Both the position numbers and the translations under genes were made by a program. Positions 23,825 to 32,939 of a DNA stretch of 38,623 bases are shown here, piece after piece. The notes under the pieces were generated by a model. The model was not told where the DNA came from and searched no databases. It saw nothing but the letters and a program-made list of their open reading frames with translations. The stretch comes from Gammaproteobacteria bacterium (lineage in GTDB: Bacteria > Pseudomonadota > Gammaproteobacteria > Ga0077536). Numbering within the stretch: position 1 is the first letter of the stretch; every line of letters starts with the position of its first letter. Where the stretch lies: contig JACKNH010000034.1 of assembly GCA_024234975.1 (NCBI GenBank), positions 1 through 38,623 of the forward strand, in the 5' to 3' direction.

Positions 23825-24002
23825 GGGCGTGTCTCGGGGCGGGTGTTGGTGGTCGCAGGCGGATCGGGGCGCGTAGAATAGTACAAGCCGTCGCAAATTT
23901 CGAAGAACCGGAATAATCCGGTGGCGCGAATGTCTGCGGCGATTGTCGGCAGGCCTGGGAAGGTGTGCCGGGTACTTTTCCACGACAGGCAATCAAAGCT
24001 GA

Positions 24003-25694
24003 ATGAAATACCTGGGTTCGGTCCTCGCAGCGGTGCAGCGGGAAGGCGGTAACCGGCAGAATTTCCGTCTGGTACTGACTTACCTCGCGTTTCTCGGCGT
24101 CCTCATTACTTTTTACAGCGTCATATTCCACGTCATCATGGCGATGGAAGGCCAGAAGCATTCATGGCTGACGGGCTTTTACTGGACGTTGACCGTGATG
24201 TCCACCCTCGGGTTTGGCGATATCACGTTCCAGAGTGACGCCGGCAGGGCGTTTTCCATTCTGGTGCTGGTCAGCGGTATTGTCTCGCTGCTGGTCATCC
24301 TGCCGTTCCTGTTCATCGAATTCTTCTACGTGCCGTTCCTCGCCGCACAGAAGCGCGCCCGGGCGCCGCGTATGGTCTCCGACCGGATGGCCAACCATGT
24401 GATTCTCACCAGTTACGATCCGGTGACCGTATCGCTGATTGGCAAACTCAACGATTATGGCTATCCCTACGTCCTCATCGTCGACAATACCGAGTCCGCG
24501 CTGGAGTTGGTGGCCGAAGGCTTGAACGTGATGGTCGGCGACCTTGATGACCCGCAGACCTATGTCAACGCCCGTCTTGAACAGGCGGCGCTGGTTGTCG
24601 CCACCGGCGGCGATATCATTAATACCAATACCGCCTTCACCGTCCGTGAGCTGGACAAGAACGTGCGCATCATCGCCACCGCGCGTGACCAGGAGGCGTT
24701 GGACATCGTAAGCCTCGCCGGCAGCACCCGGGTATTGAAACTGGGCGAGATGCTGGGCACCGCGCTGGCCCGGCGGACGATCGCCGGCGATGCGCGCGCA
24801 CACGTGATTGGTGAGTTCGATGATCTGGTCATCGCCGAAGCCACTGCGGCCGCTACGCCGCTGGTCGGCAAGACTCTGGCTGGCAGCAAGCTGGAACAGT
24901 CCGTCGGCATTCACGTGATCGGTACCTGGGAACGCGGCCGTTTTCTCATCGCGACGCCGGATACCGCAATCAACGAAGCGACCGTGCTGGTGCTGGCGGG
25001 CACGCGCGAGCAGGTCAATCGCTACAACGCGTTGTTCTGTATCTACCATGTCGCGCGTGGCCGCGTGCTGATTCTCGGTTCCGGCCGGGTGGGCCGGGCC
25101 ACCGCCCATGCGCTTCAGGCGCGCGGCGTTGAATACTGCCTGGTCGACAAGTATGCGGATCGGCTGGGCGACATCGAGCACGGCGTCGTCGGTAACGCCA
25201 CTGATCGAAAGGTGCTGGATCAGGCAGGCATCAATGAAGCGCCGGCGGTGATGGTCACCACCCACGATGACGACATCAATATCTACCTGACGATCTATGC
25301 GCGCCGACTGCGGCCGGACAGCCAGATCATCAGCCGCGCGACGCTGGAACGAAACGTCTCCACCATGCATCGTGCCGGCGCCGACTTCGTCATGTCATAC
25401 GCCAGCATGGGCGCCAGTGCGATCTTCAACTACCTCGAACGCGGCGACATCCTGATGCTGGCCGAAGGCCTGAACGTCTCGCGGGTGAAGGTGCCGCCGG
25501 GTCTGGTCGGCAAAACGCTGGCCGAACGCAACCTGTTCGAGCAGACGGGTTGCCACCTCGTTGCGCTGGGCAAGGACCGGCATATGGATACCAGCCCGGA
25601 CCTCAATCAACCGCTGACCGCCGACATGACCCTGGTCATCGTCGGCAACCTGGAAAGCGAAAAACGCTTCCTCAACCTATACGCGCGCAACTGA
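24003..25694 (+). CDS. K+ channel with two RCK (TrkA-N/TrkA-C) modules
   Basis: 563 aa. Two transmembrane helices (about 23-48 and 83-110) flank a pore helix and filter STLGFGD (Thr68-Asp73; Leu replaces the usual Val). Two cytosolic RCK units follow. The first begins HVILTSYDPVTVSLIG and lacks the GxGxxG nucleotide loop. The second begins RVLILGSGRVGRATAHAL with an intact GxGxxG and acidic VDK strand end. Each is followed by a TrkA-C-like segment (LVGKTLAGSKLEQ; LVGKTLAERNLFEQ). It should be a ligand-gated inner-membrane K+ channel where only the second module binds nucleotide. It starts 178 bp from the divergent ptsN. The ribosome-binding site is weak. Confidence 0.9.
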   Translation: MKYLGSVLAAVQREGGNRQNFRLVLTYLAFLGVLITFYSVIFHVIMAMEGQKHSWLTGFYWTLTVMSTLGFGDITFQSDAGRAFSILVLVSGIVSLLVILPFLFIEFFYVPFLAAQKRARAPRMVSDRMANHVILTSYDPVTVSLIGKLNDYGYPYVLIVDNTESALELVAEGLNVMVGDLDDPQTYVNARLEQAALVVATGGDIINTNTAFTVRELDKNVRIIATARDQEALDIVSLAGSTRVLKLGEMLGTALARRTIAGDARAHVIGEFDDLVIAEATAAATPLVGKTLAGSKLEQSVGIHVIGTWERGRFLIATPDTAINEATVLVLAGTREQVNRYNALFCIYHVARGRVLILGSGRVGRATAHALQARGVEYCLVDKYADRLGDIEHGVVGNATDRKVLDQAGINEAPAVMVTTHDDDINIYLTIYARRLRPDSQIISRATLERNVSTMHRAGADFVMSYASMGASAIFNYLERGDILMLAEGLNVSRVKVPPGLVGKTLAERNLFEQTGCHLVALGKDRHMDTSPDLNQPLTADMTLVIVGNLESEKRFLNLYARN

Positions 25695-25745
25695 CTATCC
25701 AGTGGCAGAGGTCATGCCGCAATCAGCGCGGGAGAGTGCTGAACG

Positions 25746-27026
25746 ATGAAACTCAAACTTCACTGGCAGATTCTTATCGCGATCGTCGCCGCGGCGCTGA
25801 TTGGCAGCATGGTCGGCGCGGAAGGTTCGTTGTTCGGCGTCAGGTTCGTGGCCATGTTCGATTTCGTCGGCTCGCTTTTCATACGGGCCCTGCGCATGCT
25901 GATCGTGCCGCTGGTGGCGTCGTCGATCATCATCGGCGTGGCCGGTCTGGGCAGCTCCGGTGAACTGGGCAGACTCGGCGGCAAGACGCTCGGCCTCTAC
26001 GCACTGACCACGCTGTTGGCGATCCTGGTCGGTCTTGCGCTGGTCAATATCTTCCAACCGGGCATCGTCGGCGGCGTTCCGGCGCGCGAACTGCTGGCGC
26101 TGGATGCGGATACCAGCGCCGTCATGCAACGTGTCGCCGGCGCCAGCGCCTCCGATATTGTGCAGATTTTCGTGCGCATGATTCCGCCGAATGTCGTCGA
26201 CGCCGCCGGGCGCGACGAAATGCTGGGCATCATCTTCTTCAGCCTGCTGTTCGGCTATTTCATCACCCGCACCGGTCACGAGTCCTCCGAAATCCTCTAC
26301 CGGTTCTGGAATGCGGTGTTCCAGGTGATGATGCTGATGACCGAATGGGTGATGAAGTTTGCACCGTTGGGCGTGTTCGGTCTGGTGGCGAAAGTGGTGG
26401 CAGAGACCGGATTCCAGGCGGCGGGTCCGCTGTTGATATTTGCCGGGACGGTGGTCATGGCGTTGCTGATTCACGCGGCGATCACCTTGCCCATGCTCAT
26501 ACGATTCATCGGCCGCGTACGGCCGTGGGGCGTGTTTCCGGCATTGGCGCCGGCGATGCTCACGGCGTTTTCCACCGCCTCGTCATCAGCGACATTGCCA
26601 ATCACCATGGAATGCGTGGAGAAGAATGCCGGCGTCACCGACAGGGTGGCGAGTTTCGTGCTGCCGCTGGGGGCGACTGTGAACATGAACGGCACCGCAC
26701 TTTACGAGTGTGTTGCTGCCATGTTCATTGCACAGGCGTATGGCCTGGAACTGTCGCTGGGCCTGCAGTTCACCATCGTCACCGTGGCGTTGGTCACTTC
26801 AATCGGCGTGGCCGGCATTCCGGCGGCGTCGCTGGTGGCGATATCGATCATTCTGACGGCGGTGAATCTGCCACCGGAAGCAATCGGTGTGTTGTTTGTC
26901 TTCGATCGCGTGCTGGACATGCTGCGCACCGCGGTGAATGTCTTCGGAGACGCCTGCTGCGCGATCATGGTCGCGCGCTTGCAGGGCGAACGGAAAGTGC
27001 TGGATCCCGATTACGTGGCCGAATAG
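25746..27026 (+). CDS. Dicarboxylate/glutamate:cation symporter (DAACS family)
   Basis: 426 aa, eight transmembrane helices plus two re-entrant loops. Family signatures: RALRMLIVPLVASSII near residues 37-52, serine-rich HP1 AFSTASSSATLPITMECVEKN in part, the substrate/Na+ motif GATVNMNGTALYE, HP2 GVAGIPAASLVAISIIL, and a C-terminal DRVLDMLRTAVNVFGDACCA, in part, with the substrate-binding Asp, Arg/Thr and Asn. It imports glutamate, aspartate or C4-dicarboxylates with Na+ or H+. GGGAGAG upstream supports the ATG. It follows the K+ channel by 51 bp on the same strand, and K+ plus glutamate are paired osmolytes. Glutamate versus succinate cannot be decided here. Confidence 0.92.
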   Translation: MKLKLHWQILIAIVAAALIGSMVGAEGSLFGVRFVAMFDFVGSLFIRALRMLIVPLVASSIIIGVAGLGSSGELGRLGGKTLGLYALTTLLAILVGLALVNIFQPGIVGGVPARELLALDADTSAVMQRVAGASASDIVQIFVRMIPPNVVDAAGRDEMLGIIFFSLLFGYFITRTGHESSEILYRFWNAVFQVMMLMTEWVMKFAPLGVFGLVAKVVAETGFQAAGPLLIFAGTVVMALLIHAAITLPMLIRFIGRVRPWGVFPALAPAMLTAFSTASSSATLPITMECVEKNAGVTDRVASFVLPLGATVNMNGTALYECVAAMFIAQAYGLELSLGLQFTIVTVALVTSIGVAGIPAASLVAISIILTAVNLPPEAIGVLFVFDRVLDMLRTAVNVFGDACCAIMVARLQGERKVLDPDYVAE

Positions 27027-27039
27027 AACCCGCCGCCAA

Positions 27040-29127
27040 TCACGCGGCGCGATCCACCGGCATGCCCGCGCCGCCTGCCTTGTCCAGCGCACCGGGTAAC
27101 AGTACCGTCACCTGCGCGCCTTCGCCGGGAGCGGTGACGATTTCGATGCTGCCGCCGATATCCTGTACCCGGTCCATGATGCTGCACAGTCCGAAGCCTC
27201 CACCACGTATTTCGCGTTTGAGCACTGACTGCAAATCAAAACCGCAGCCCTGATCCCGGACTTCGAGTTGCACACCGCCCGCGGTTTCCAGCATTCTCAC
27301 CCAGCAACGTTTGGCGCCGGAATGTCTTGCCACGTTGCGCAACAGTTCGCGCAGCGTCCGGTACAGGACAAACAGGTAACGTTCGGGCAGGCGATCAAAG
27401 TGGCCGACCAGTGCCAATTCGGCGCGCAACTGGTCGTGCTCGCGGAACCCGTCCAGTAACTTGCGGATCGCCAGTGCGAACTCGCCGTCGCGTAATTGCG
27501 GCGTGGTGGCCTGATTCAACACGTCGCGCACGCCGGCAATTGCGTGGGCTACCGAATCACGGATATCCCGGAACAATTGCTGACCGTCCGGACGCACATG
27601 CACGGCAAGCGCCGCCAGCAGCAGTTCCAGACCGACCATGTCCTGCGCCGGACCGTCGTGCAGATCGGCTGCGAGATCCTTGCGTGCTATATCTTCGGCG
27701 TTTTCCAGCAGATTGGAGAGTTCGCGGATACGTTGTTCACTATGCTGGCTGCGCGCGCGTACGCTGGCCAGTTCGCTGATGTCATGCGCTACTCCCCAGA
27801 TGCCAACGAGTTTGTCGTCGTTGATGGATGCCTGCATCGACGTCCGCCAGATCCCGGTGCTGCCATCGGGATTGGCAATCTCCAGTTCGACATCGCGCAG
27901 CTCGTAGCCTTTGGCGATGATGCGCGGCAGGTTCAGCAGAAACACGTCGGCAAGTATCGATTGTTCGCACCAGGGACGTCCCAGAATGCTGCCCGCCGCC
28001 ACGTGCCCCGGGATATCGCGGTAGCGCCGGTTGCACTCGGCCAGCCATGCGTGTCGCTTGATCCAATGTTGTTGGCGCGACGGCGAGAGTGCTAGCGGCA
28101 TGGGCTCGGTCAGCGCAACACGCCAAACCGCTTCGGCCAGGTTTTCGATGAACTCGCGATAGCGCCGTTCGGATTCATCGACGTGTGCGGCCATCCTGCT
28201 GCGCGCCGCGAGCACGATAGCGAGCATGAAACCGCTGAGCGCGCACACGACCAGGATCAGTTGCGACGCCAGCAGCGCAACGGCGCCGTTATCTGCCATC
28301 CACGGCAACGGTGGATGCGCACTGCGCAGCAAGGCGGCCAGGATGCCTGCCAGCAGTCCGCACGCCACCATCACGTAGGAGGGCCGGGTTCGAACGGCGG
28401 CCCACAGCAGCGGCAACAGCATCACGATGGGGCCGGTTGCCGCCAGAACGCCAGACGATGTCCGCGCCGCGAGTGCGGCGAGTCCGACGCCGGCCAGGAT
28501 GGCGATGTGTTCGACGGTCCCGGCCGTGGCCTTGATACCACTGCGATCCAGACCGACGATGACGATAATGCAGGGCGGCGTCGCAATGACGAGACCGAGA
28601 AATACGCCGGCCAGCACCAGCTGTGGAGAAAGCAGCCAGAGCTCACCACCGCCAACAGTCCTCATCGATGCTGCGTAGACCATGGCGCTGATCCCGGCGC
28701 CAACCAGCGCGCCGAGTAACCAGCGAAGATTGGTCGGAATGTCCGGTGCGATCGGCACGACAACGAGCCGCCGCACGATCAATGCGCTAGTGACCGCACC
28801 GATCAACATCGACAGGGTTGCCGTCATCGGCGGTGCAGCTGATACCCCAAAGCCAGCGGTCACCGCAAATTCTGCGATCGTCGCCGCGGTGACGATGCCG
28901 GCGATGTGACGCCGCTTGACGAGATAGAGCGCTGTGAACAGCAGTCCGGCGGACGGCCATAGCAGAGGGACACCGTCGACCTGGAGAAAAACGGCGCCGA
29001 GCGCACTGATCAAGGCGTGCAGCGTGGCGTACAGCAAGAGCAACACGACAACTTCCCGCGGCGCCAAGTCACGGCGCGACGCCTTCAAGGCACCGGTCAG
29101 AATATCGCGGAGGTGATTGCTTTCCAT
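27040..29127 (-). CDS. Membrane-bound sensor histidine kinase (MASE1-like, PAS, NarL-type kinase core)
   Basis: 695 aa. Residues about 25-310 hold eight or so transmembrane helices like the MASE1 sensor domain (LLWPSAGLLFTALYLVKRR). Residues about 345-465 form a PAS-like domain (RRYREFIENLAEAVWRVAL; GIWGVAHDISE). The HisKA_3 dimerisation helix has His490 in DLAADLHDGPAQDMVGLELL, and HATPase_c follows (ELLRNVARHSG, EVRDQGCGFD, GGGFGLCSIMDRV). This class usually phosphorylates a LuxR/NarL-type regulator, but none is adjacent, so it is an orphan here. It lies between the symporter and the betaine transporter; that suggests osmotic or nutrient sensing but is inference. ATG 29127 is favoured over 29199. 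Confidence 0.88.
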   Translation of the reverse strand: MESNHLRDILTGALKASRRDLAPREVVVLLLLYATLHALISALGAVFLQVDGVPLLWPSAGLLFTALYLVKRRHIAGIVTAATIAEFAVTAGFGVSAAPPMTATLSMLIGAVTSALIVRRLVVVPIAPDIPTNLRWLLGALVGAGISAMVYAASMRTVGGGELWLLSPQLVLAGVFLGLVIATPPCIIVIVGLDRSGIKATAGTVEHIAILAGVGLAALAARTSSGVLAATGPIVMLLPLLWAAVRTRPSYVMVACGLLAGILAALLRSAHPPLPWMADNGAVALLASQLILVVCALSGFMLAIVLAARSRMAAHVDESERRYREFIENLAEAVWRVALTEPMPLALSPSRQQHWIKRHAWLAECNRRYRDIPGHVAAGSILGRPWCEQSILADVFLLNLPRIIAKGYELRDVELEIANPDGSTGIWRTSMQASINDDKLVGIWGVAHDISELASVRARSQHSEQRIRELSNLLENAEDIARKDLAADLHDGPAQDMVGLELLLAALAVHVRPDGQQLFRDIRDSVAHAIAGVRDVLNQATTPQLRDGEFALAIRKLLDGFREHDQLRAELALVGHFDRLPERYLFVLYRTLRELLRNVARHSGAKRCWVRMLETAGGVQLEVRDQGCGFDLQSVLKREIRGGGFGLCSIMDRVQDIGGSIEIVTAPGEGAQVTVLLPGALDKAGGAGMPVDRAA

Positions 29128-29235
29128 GCAGCCGGCTCTCAGGGGAAGGCAATGGCCGCACCTGGATGAAACCCGGTGAACGCCTTCCACCAGACTCAAG
29201 TGTAGTCGGCGGTTTCGATGTCGTCGGAAAAGATT

Positions 29236-30816
29236 TCAGATCACGGGAGGATCGCGCAGCAGCGCCTTGTGCAGGCTGACGATCAACAACATCAGCATGA
29301 CGGAGAAGGGAAGGCCGACACTGATGGCCGCGGTTTGCAGCGCGGTAAGTCCGCCACCCACTAACAGTACGGCGGCCACCACGCCTTCGGTCACGGCCCA
29401 GAAGATGCGTTGCAACACCGGTGGATTCGGTTTGCCGCCGGCCGAGATGATGTCGATCACCAACGATCCGGAATCCGATGACGTAACAAAGAAACTTACA
29501 GTGGCCAGCGTCGCCAGCAGTCCCAGGGCGACCGGCAAGACCTGTGATAACCACGGGCCAAGGCCGCCGGCTTGTGGCAGTCGTTCAAGGAACAGATACA
29601 GTGAACGCGCGACGTCCTGTTGCACCGCCTCACCCAGGCTGACATCGCCGTGCAACTCGATGTACAGCGCGGCGTCGCCGAACACAGACAGCCAGGCAAA
29701 AGTCAGTCCCGTCGATACCAGCAGAACACCCAGCAGATACTCCCGGATCGTGCGGCCGCGCGAGATGCGCGCAATGAACATGCCGACAAACGGCGCCCAG
29801 GCGCACCACCAGCCCCAGTAGAACACCGTCCAACCGTTCTGCCAGTGCCCTTGCGTGTAGGTTTCATTCCAGAACCCGAGCGCGAAGAAATCATTGAGGT
29901 ACAGCCCGATGTTCTCGGGCAGACCATTGAGTATGAACAGCGTCGGCCCGGCCAGCAGAACCAGCAACAGCAGCAATCCGGCCACCGCGAGATTGAATTC
30001 AGACAGGCGCCTGATGCCGTGATTCAGGCCCGACACTACCGAAATCGTCGCAATCAGCGTGATGCCTGCAATCAACGCAATCTGAACGGGTGCGCTGACC
30101 GGCCAGCCGAACAGGTGCGCCAGGCCGGCGTTGATCTGGGCCACGCCCAGCCCCAGCGACGTGGCGACGCCGAACAGCGTCGCGATGCATGCCAGCGTAT
30201 CGACCGCGGCGCCAAGCGGCCCATGTATGCGCTCGCCGAGCAGCGGATAAAACAGTGCGCGAATGCTGAGCGGTTGATTGAGATTGAAGGAGAAATACGC
30301 CAACGCCAGCCCGGTGAGGGCGTAGATGCCCCAGGCATGCAACCCCCAGTGCAGAAAGGTGGTACGTATCGCGTCTTCATACGCCGCCGGTGTGCCCGCG
30401 GCGGCGCCGTGCGGTGAAGTCAGCAGGTGATACAACGGTTCGGCCACCGCATAGAACATCAAGCCAATGCCCATGCCGGCGGAGAACAACATCGCGAACC
30501 ACGCGGGGGTACTGAAGTCCGGTCTCGCCTCACGTCCGCCCAGTCTTATGGCGCCGAAGCGTGAGCACATCAACACCACCAGATAGCCCAGCACCACGTT
30601 GACCGTCAGCACGAGAAACCATCCCGTGCGATTGGCGATCCACGCCTGCAAGGCGTCCACCGCTGATTCCAGGCGGTGCAGAAAGATCAGGCTGACGACG
30701 AGGAAGACCGCGATCAATGTGGCCGAGGCGCCAAAGACGACGGGGTCGAGATCGAGCATTGCCGTGCCGTTGGCACGGCGCACGACCAGGTTACGTGATC
30801 GCTGCTCGCTCACCAC
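29236..30816 (-). CDS. BCCT-family betaine/choline/carnitine transporter
   Basis: 526 aa with 12 transmembrane helices. Family signature: GWTVFYWGWWCAWAPFVG at residues 328-345, continuing into FIARISRGRTIREY, plus SAGMGIGLMFYAVAEP (113-128) and LHWGLHAWGIYALTGL. BCCT carriers import glycine betaine or related quaternary amines with Na+ or H+. The frame starts at tandem GTG codons (30816, 30813) without a strong ribosome-binding site; ATG 30759 just before the first helix is an alternative. It follows the dimethylglycine methyltransferase by 15 bp, so the operon both makes and takes up betaine. There is no long C-terminal osmosensing tail as in BetP. Confidence 0.92.
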   Translation of the reverse strand: MVSEQRSRNLVVRRANGTAMLDLDPVVFGASATLIAVFLVVSLIFLHRLESAVDALQAWIANRTGWFLVLTVNVVLGYLVVLMCSRFGAIRLGGREARPDFSTPAWFAMLFSAGMGIGLMFYAVAEPLYHLLTSPHGAAAGTPAAYEDAIRTTFLHWGLHAWGIYALTGLALAYFSFNLNQPLSIRALFYPLLGERIHGPLGAAVDTLACIATLFGVATSLGLGVAQINAGLAHLFGWPVSAPVQIALIAGITLIATISVVSGLNHGIRRLSEFNLAVAGLLLLLVLLAGPTLFILNGLPENIGLYLNDFFALGFWNETYTQGHWQNGWTVFYWGWWCAWAPFVGMFIARISRGRTIREYLLGVLLVSTGLTFAWLSVFGDAALYIELHGDVSLGEAVQQDVARSLYLFLERLPQAGGLGPWLSQVLPVALGLLATLATVSFFVTSSDSGSLVIDIISAGGKPNPPVLQRIFWAVTEGVVAAVLLVGGGLTALQTAAISVGLPFSVMLMLLIVSLHKALLRDPPVI

Positions 30817-30831
30817 CGTAACTACCGGCGG

Positions 30832-31668
30832 TCAGCGACGTTGAAAGCGCATGATGCCCCAGGCGAGATAACCCTTGCGGCCGGCGTCGATCCAGGCCGA
30901 CAGGCCTTGCAGCATCCGATCGATGTAGGCGGCGGAGATATAGCGCGTCAGCTCGTCGCGACGTGCGCCCAGCTCGGCTTGAACGCGGGCGTAGTGGCGC
31001 GGCAGTTGTTCGCTCAAGTCGGTCACCACGACCTCCCGCCAGCCAAGATCCTGCGCGACGCGGCGGTAGTAGCCGAACGAACCCAGCGTATCGAGATGGA
31101 TGCGCGCCAGCACCGGTCCCAGGACGCCCGCGGGACAGTCATCGGCCTGCATGGGATCGGTGAAAATGAACTCACCGCCGGGGCGCAGCACACGGTTGAT
31201 TTCCGCCAGCACACCGGCACGGTTGCCGGAATGCAGAATGGCATCCTGCGACCAGGCCAGGTCAAAACTGCCATTGTCCATGGGCAGATGCTCGAAGCTG
31301 CCGTCAACCACGTCGACCAGATGATCCAGCCCCTGCTCGCGATTAAGTTCGCGATTACGTGCATTCTGCGCCTCACTCAAATTGAGACAGGTCACCTTGC
31401 AGCCGTAGCGCCGCGCCAACGCCCGCGCCGCGCCACCATATCCCGCACCGACATCGATCACGCGGCTGTCGGCGTTGAGTGAAGCAACCTGCTGCATCAT
31501 GGTCTGGACAGTGCGGGCCGACGCCGTTGCTATTGGTTCGTCGTCGTGCGTATAGATGCCGATATGGATATCCTCGCCGCCCCAGACGTGGAAATAGAAG
31601 TTATCCGCGTCATCGCTGTTGTAATAATCGCGTGCGGTGGCGACGACGTTGGAGTAGGCGCCGCTCAC
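30832..31668 (-). CDS. Sarcosine/dimethylglycine N-methyltransferase
   Basis: 278 aa SAM-dependent methyltransferase. Motif I is VIDVGAGYGGAAR (Asp72, Gly74, Gly76, Gly78), followed by CKVTCLNLSEAQNARNRE, AWSQDAILHSGNR and LRPGGEFIFTDPMQ. The order and the FYFHVWGGEDIHIGIY N-terminus match SDMT of halophiles, which converts sarcosine to dimethylglycine and then to glycine betaine (EC 2.1.1.157). The ATG overlaps the stop of the upstream GSMT gene as ATGA (31665-31668). Together the two enzymes complete the glycine-to-betaine route, which is characteristic of halophilic and halotolerant bacteria. Confidence 0.93.
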   Translation of the reverse strand: MSGAYSNVVATARDYYNSDDADNFYFHVWGGEDIHIGIYTHDDEPIATASARTVQTMMQQVASLNADSRVIDVGAGYGGAARALARRYGCKVTCLNLSEAQNARNRELNREQGLDHLVDVVDGSFEHLPMDNGSFDLAWSQDAILHSGNRAGVLAEINRVLRPGGEFIFTDPMQADDCPAGVLGPVLARIHLDTLGSFGYYRRVAQDLGWREVVVTDLSEQLPRHYARVQAELGARRDELTRYISAAYIDRMLQGLSAWIDAGRKGYLAWGIMRFQRR

Positions 31669-32492
31669 GCCTGCGGCTCCTGGTCGCGATAGCGCTTCTC
31701 GGCGACGTGCACGAAGAAATCGGGTTCGCGCTCGTGATAGGTCTCCTGAAAATCACCGTAGGTCGTGACGCGCTGAAAGCCGACTTCCTTCATCAGGCGC
31801 CTGATGTAATCCTTACGCAGCGGAAACATGTTGAGGTGAAACTCGGTCTGGTCCGGGAAGCGATAACGGAATCGCGCGAGAGAATCGTCGATATGTTCGG
31901 GAACGACGTTCACGTCTTCGCCGCAGTAGTAGTAGTTGTGCGAAGGTTCGATCTTCTGATCCAGGAGCGCGTCGTAATTGCGCTGGTCGAGGATCAGGAT
32001 GCCGTGACTGCGCAGTGTGGCGTAGTACTCGGCCAGTGATTTGCGCCGATCGTTCTCGTTGAACAAGTGGGTGAACGAGTTGCCGAGGCAGATCACCGCA
32101 TCATACAGATCATGCACATCGCGATTCAGCCAACGCCAGTCGGCATGAATGGTGCGCAGGATATAACCGTGCTTGCGCGCATTGTTGAAAGCCTTGGCCA
32201 GCATCTCCGGGCTGCCGTCAACGCTGGTGACTTCAAAGCCCGCCTTGAGCAGTTGTACGGAATGGAAGCCGGTGCCGGTGGCTACATCGAGCACCTTTTT
32301 CGCACCGAGGCTGCGCAGGGTTTCGATGAAGAACTCGCTCTCGGCTTGTTCGCGACCACGCCAATCGATGAGTTCGTCCCACTTGTCGACGAATGACTGG
32401 ACGTATTCCGCCACGTAATGGTCGGTTTCACGCATTGCGAGTGGATCATCGCCATAATTCTGTTGCCTGGCCGGTGGGTGCCGCATGTTCAA
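31665..32492 (-). CDS. Glycine/sarcosine N-methyltransferase
   Basis: 275 aa. The N-terminus ETDHYVAEYVQSFVDKWDELIDW is typical of GSMT; SAM motif KVLDVATGTGFHS (Asp69, Gly73, Gly75), VICLGNSFTHLF, LILDQRNYD and NYYYCGEDVNV follow. It catalyses the first methylations, glycine to sarcosine and sarcosine to dimethylglycine (EC 2.1.1.156). The start is most likely TTG 32490-32492: GAGGAG lies 8 nt upstream, while the next ATG (32486) is 14 nt away. It is the first gene of the operon GSMT-SDMT-BCCT on the minus strand. Expression is expected to rise with salinity, but no such regulatory site is visible. Confidence 0.94.
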   Translation of the reverse strand: MNMRHPPARQQNYGDDPLAMRETDHYVAEYVQSFVDKWDELIDWRGREQAESEFFIETLRSLGAKKVLDVATGTGFHSVQLLKAGFEVTSVDGSPEMLAKAFNNARKHGYILRTIHADWRWLNRDVHDLYDAVICLGNSFTHLFNENDRRKSLAEYYATLRSHGILILDQRNYDALLDQKIEPSHNYYYCGEDVNVVPEHIDDSLARFRYRFPDQTEFHLNMFPLRKDYIRRLMKEVGFQRVTTYGDFQETYHEREPDFFVHVAEKRYRDQEPQA

Positions 32493-32939
32493 TTTGCAAT
32501 CTCCTCAGAGCTGGTAACAAGCAGCGCAAAACGACGCGGCGCCGTTTCCGCGACGCAAGAACGCCCGGAATCATGGCTGGTACAAGTCCCCCTGCCACCA
32601 ACGCGACAGACGGATACGTATGGTTTGCTTGTTGTAGGCCGGAATTTTCCGGTGCGTTACTTCGTTACTGCGGTTTCATCTGTGCGATGAGGAGAACCTG
32701 GGTTGCTCCGCCTCGCGTGAGTGAACGACATCCACCTGCATAAACGGTGGCGTCTGCGAACCCGTGGCGCCTGGCGAGAGTGTCTCGTGTGCGCACATGG
32801 GGAACTGCCAGTGACAGCGCGCGGTGCAATGCCGCGGCGAGGGGAGTCTAACTCGAAATCAACGCATGACCAAATCGCGCTGGCCGATGATCGTGGAAAC
32901 AGCTAAAACCGCTGTCACATCAACTATCTGAAGGCTTGC
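32493..32939. other. Intergenic region upstream of the betaine operon
   Basis: 447 bp with no supported gene. It must hold the promoter of the minus-strand GSMT operon and the 3' flank of the metallo-hydrolase gene. I found the GAGGAG ribosome-binding site at its left edge but no convincing promoter, terminator or repeat. Open frames here have no ribosome-binding sites or similarity. Confidence 0.5.

Noticed and set aside
24162..25370. 402-codon open frame on the minus strand
   Set aside because: Antisense shadow of the two-RCK K+ channel; composition rich in His, Arg and Gln typical of such shadows.
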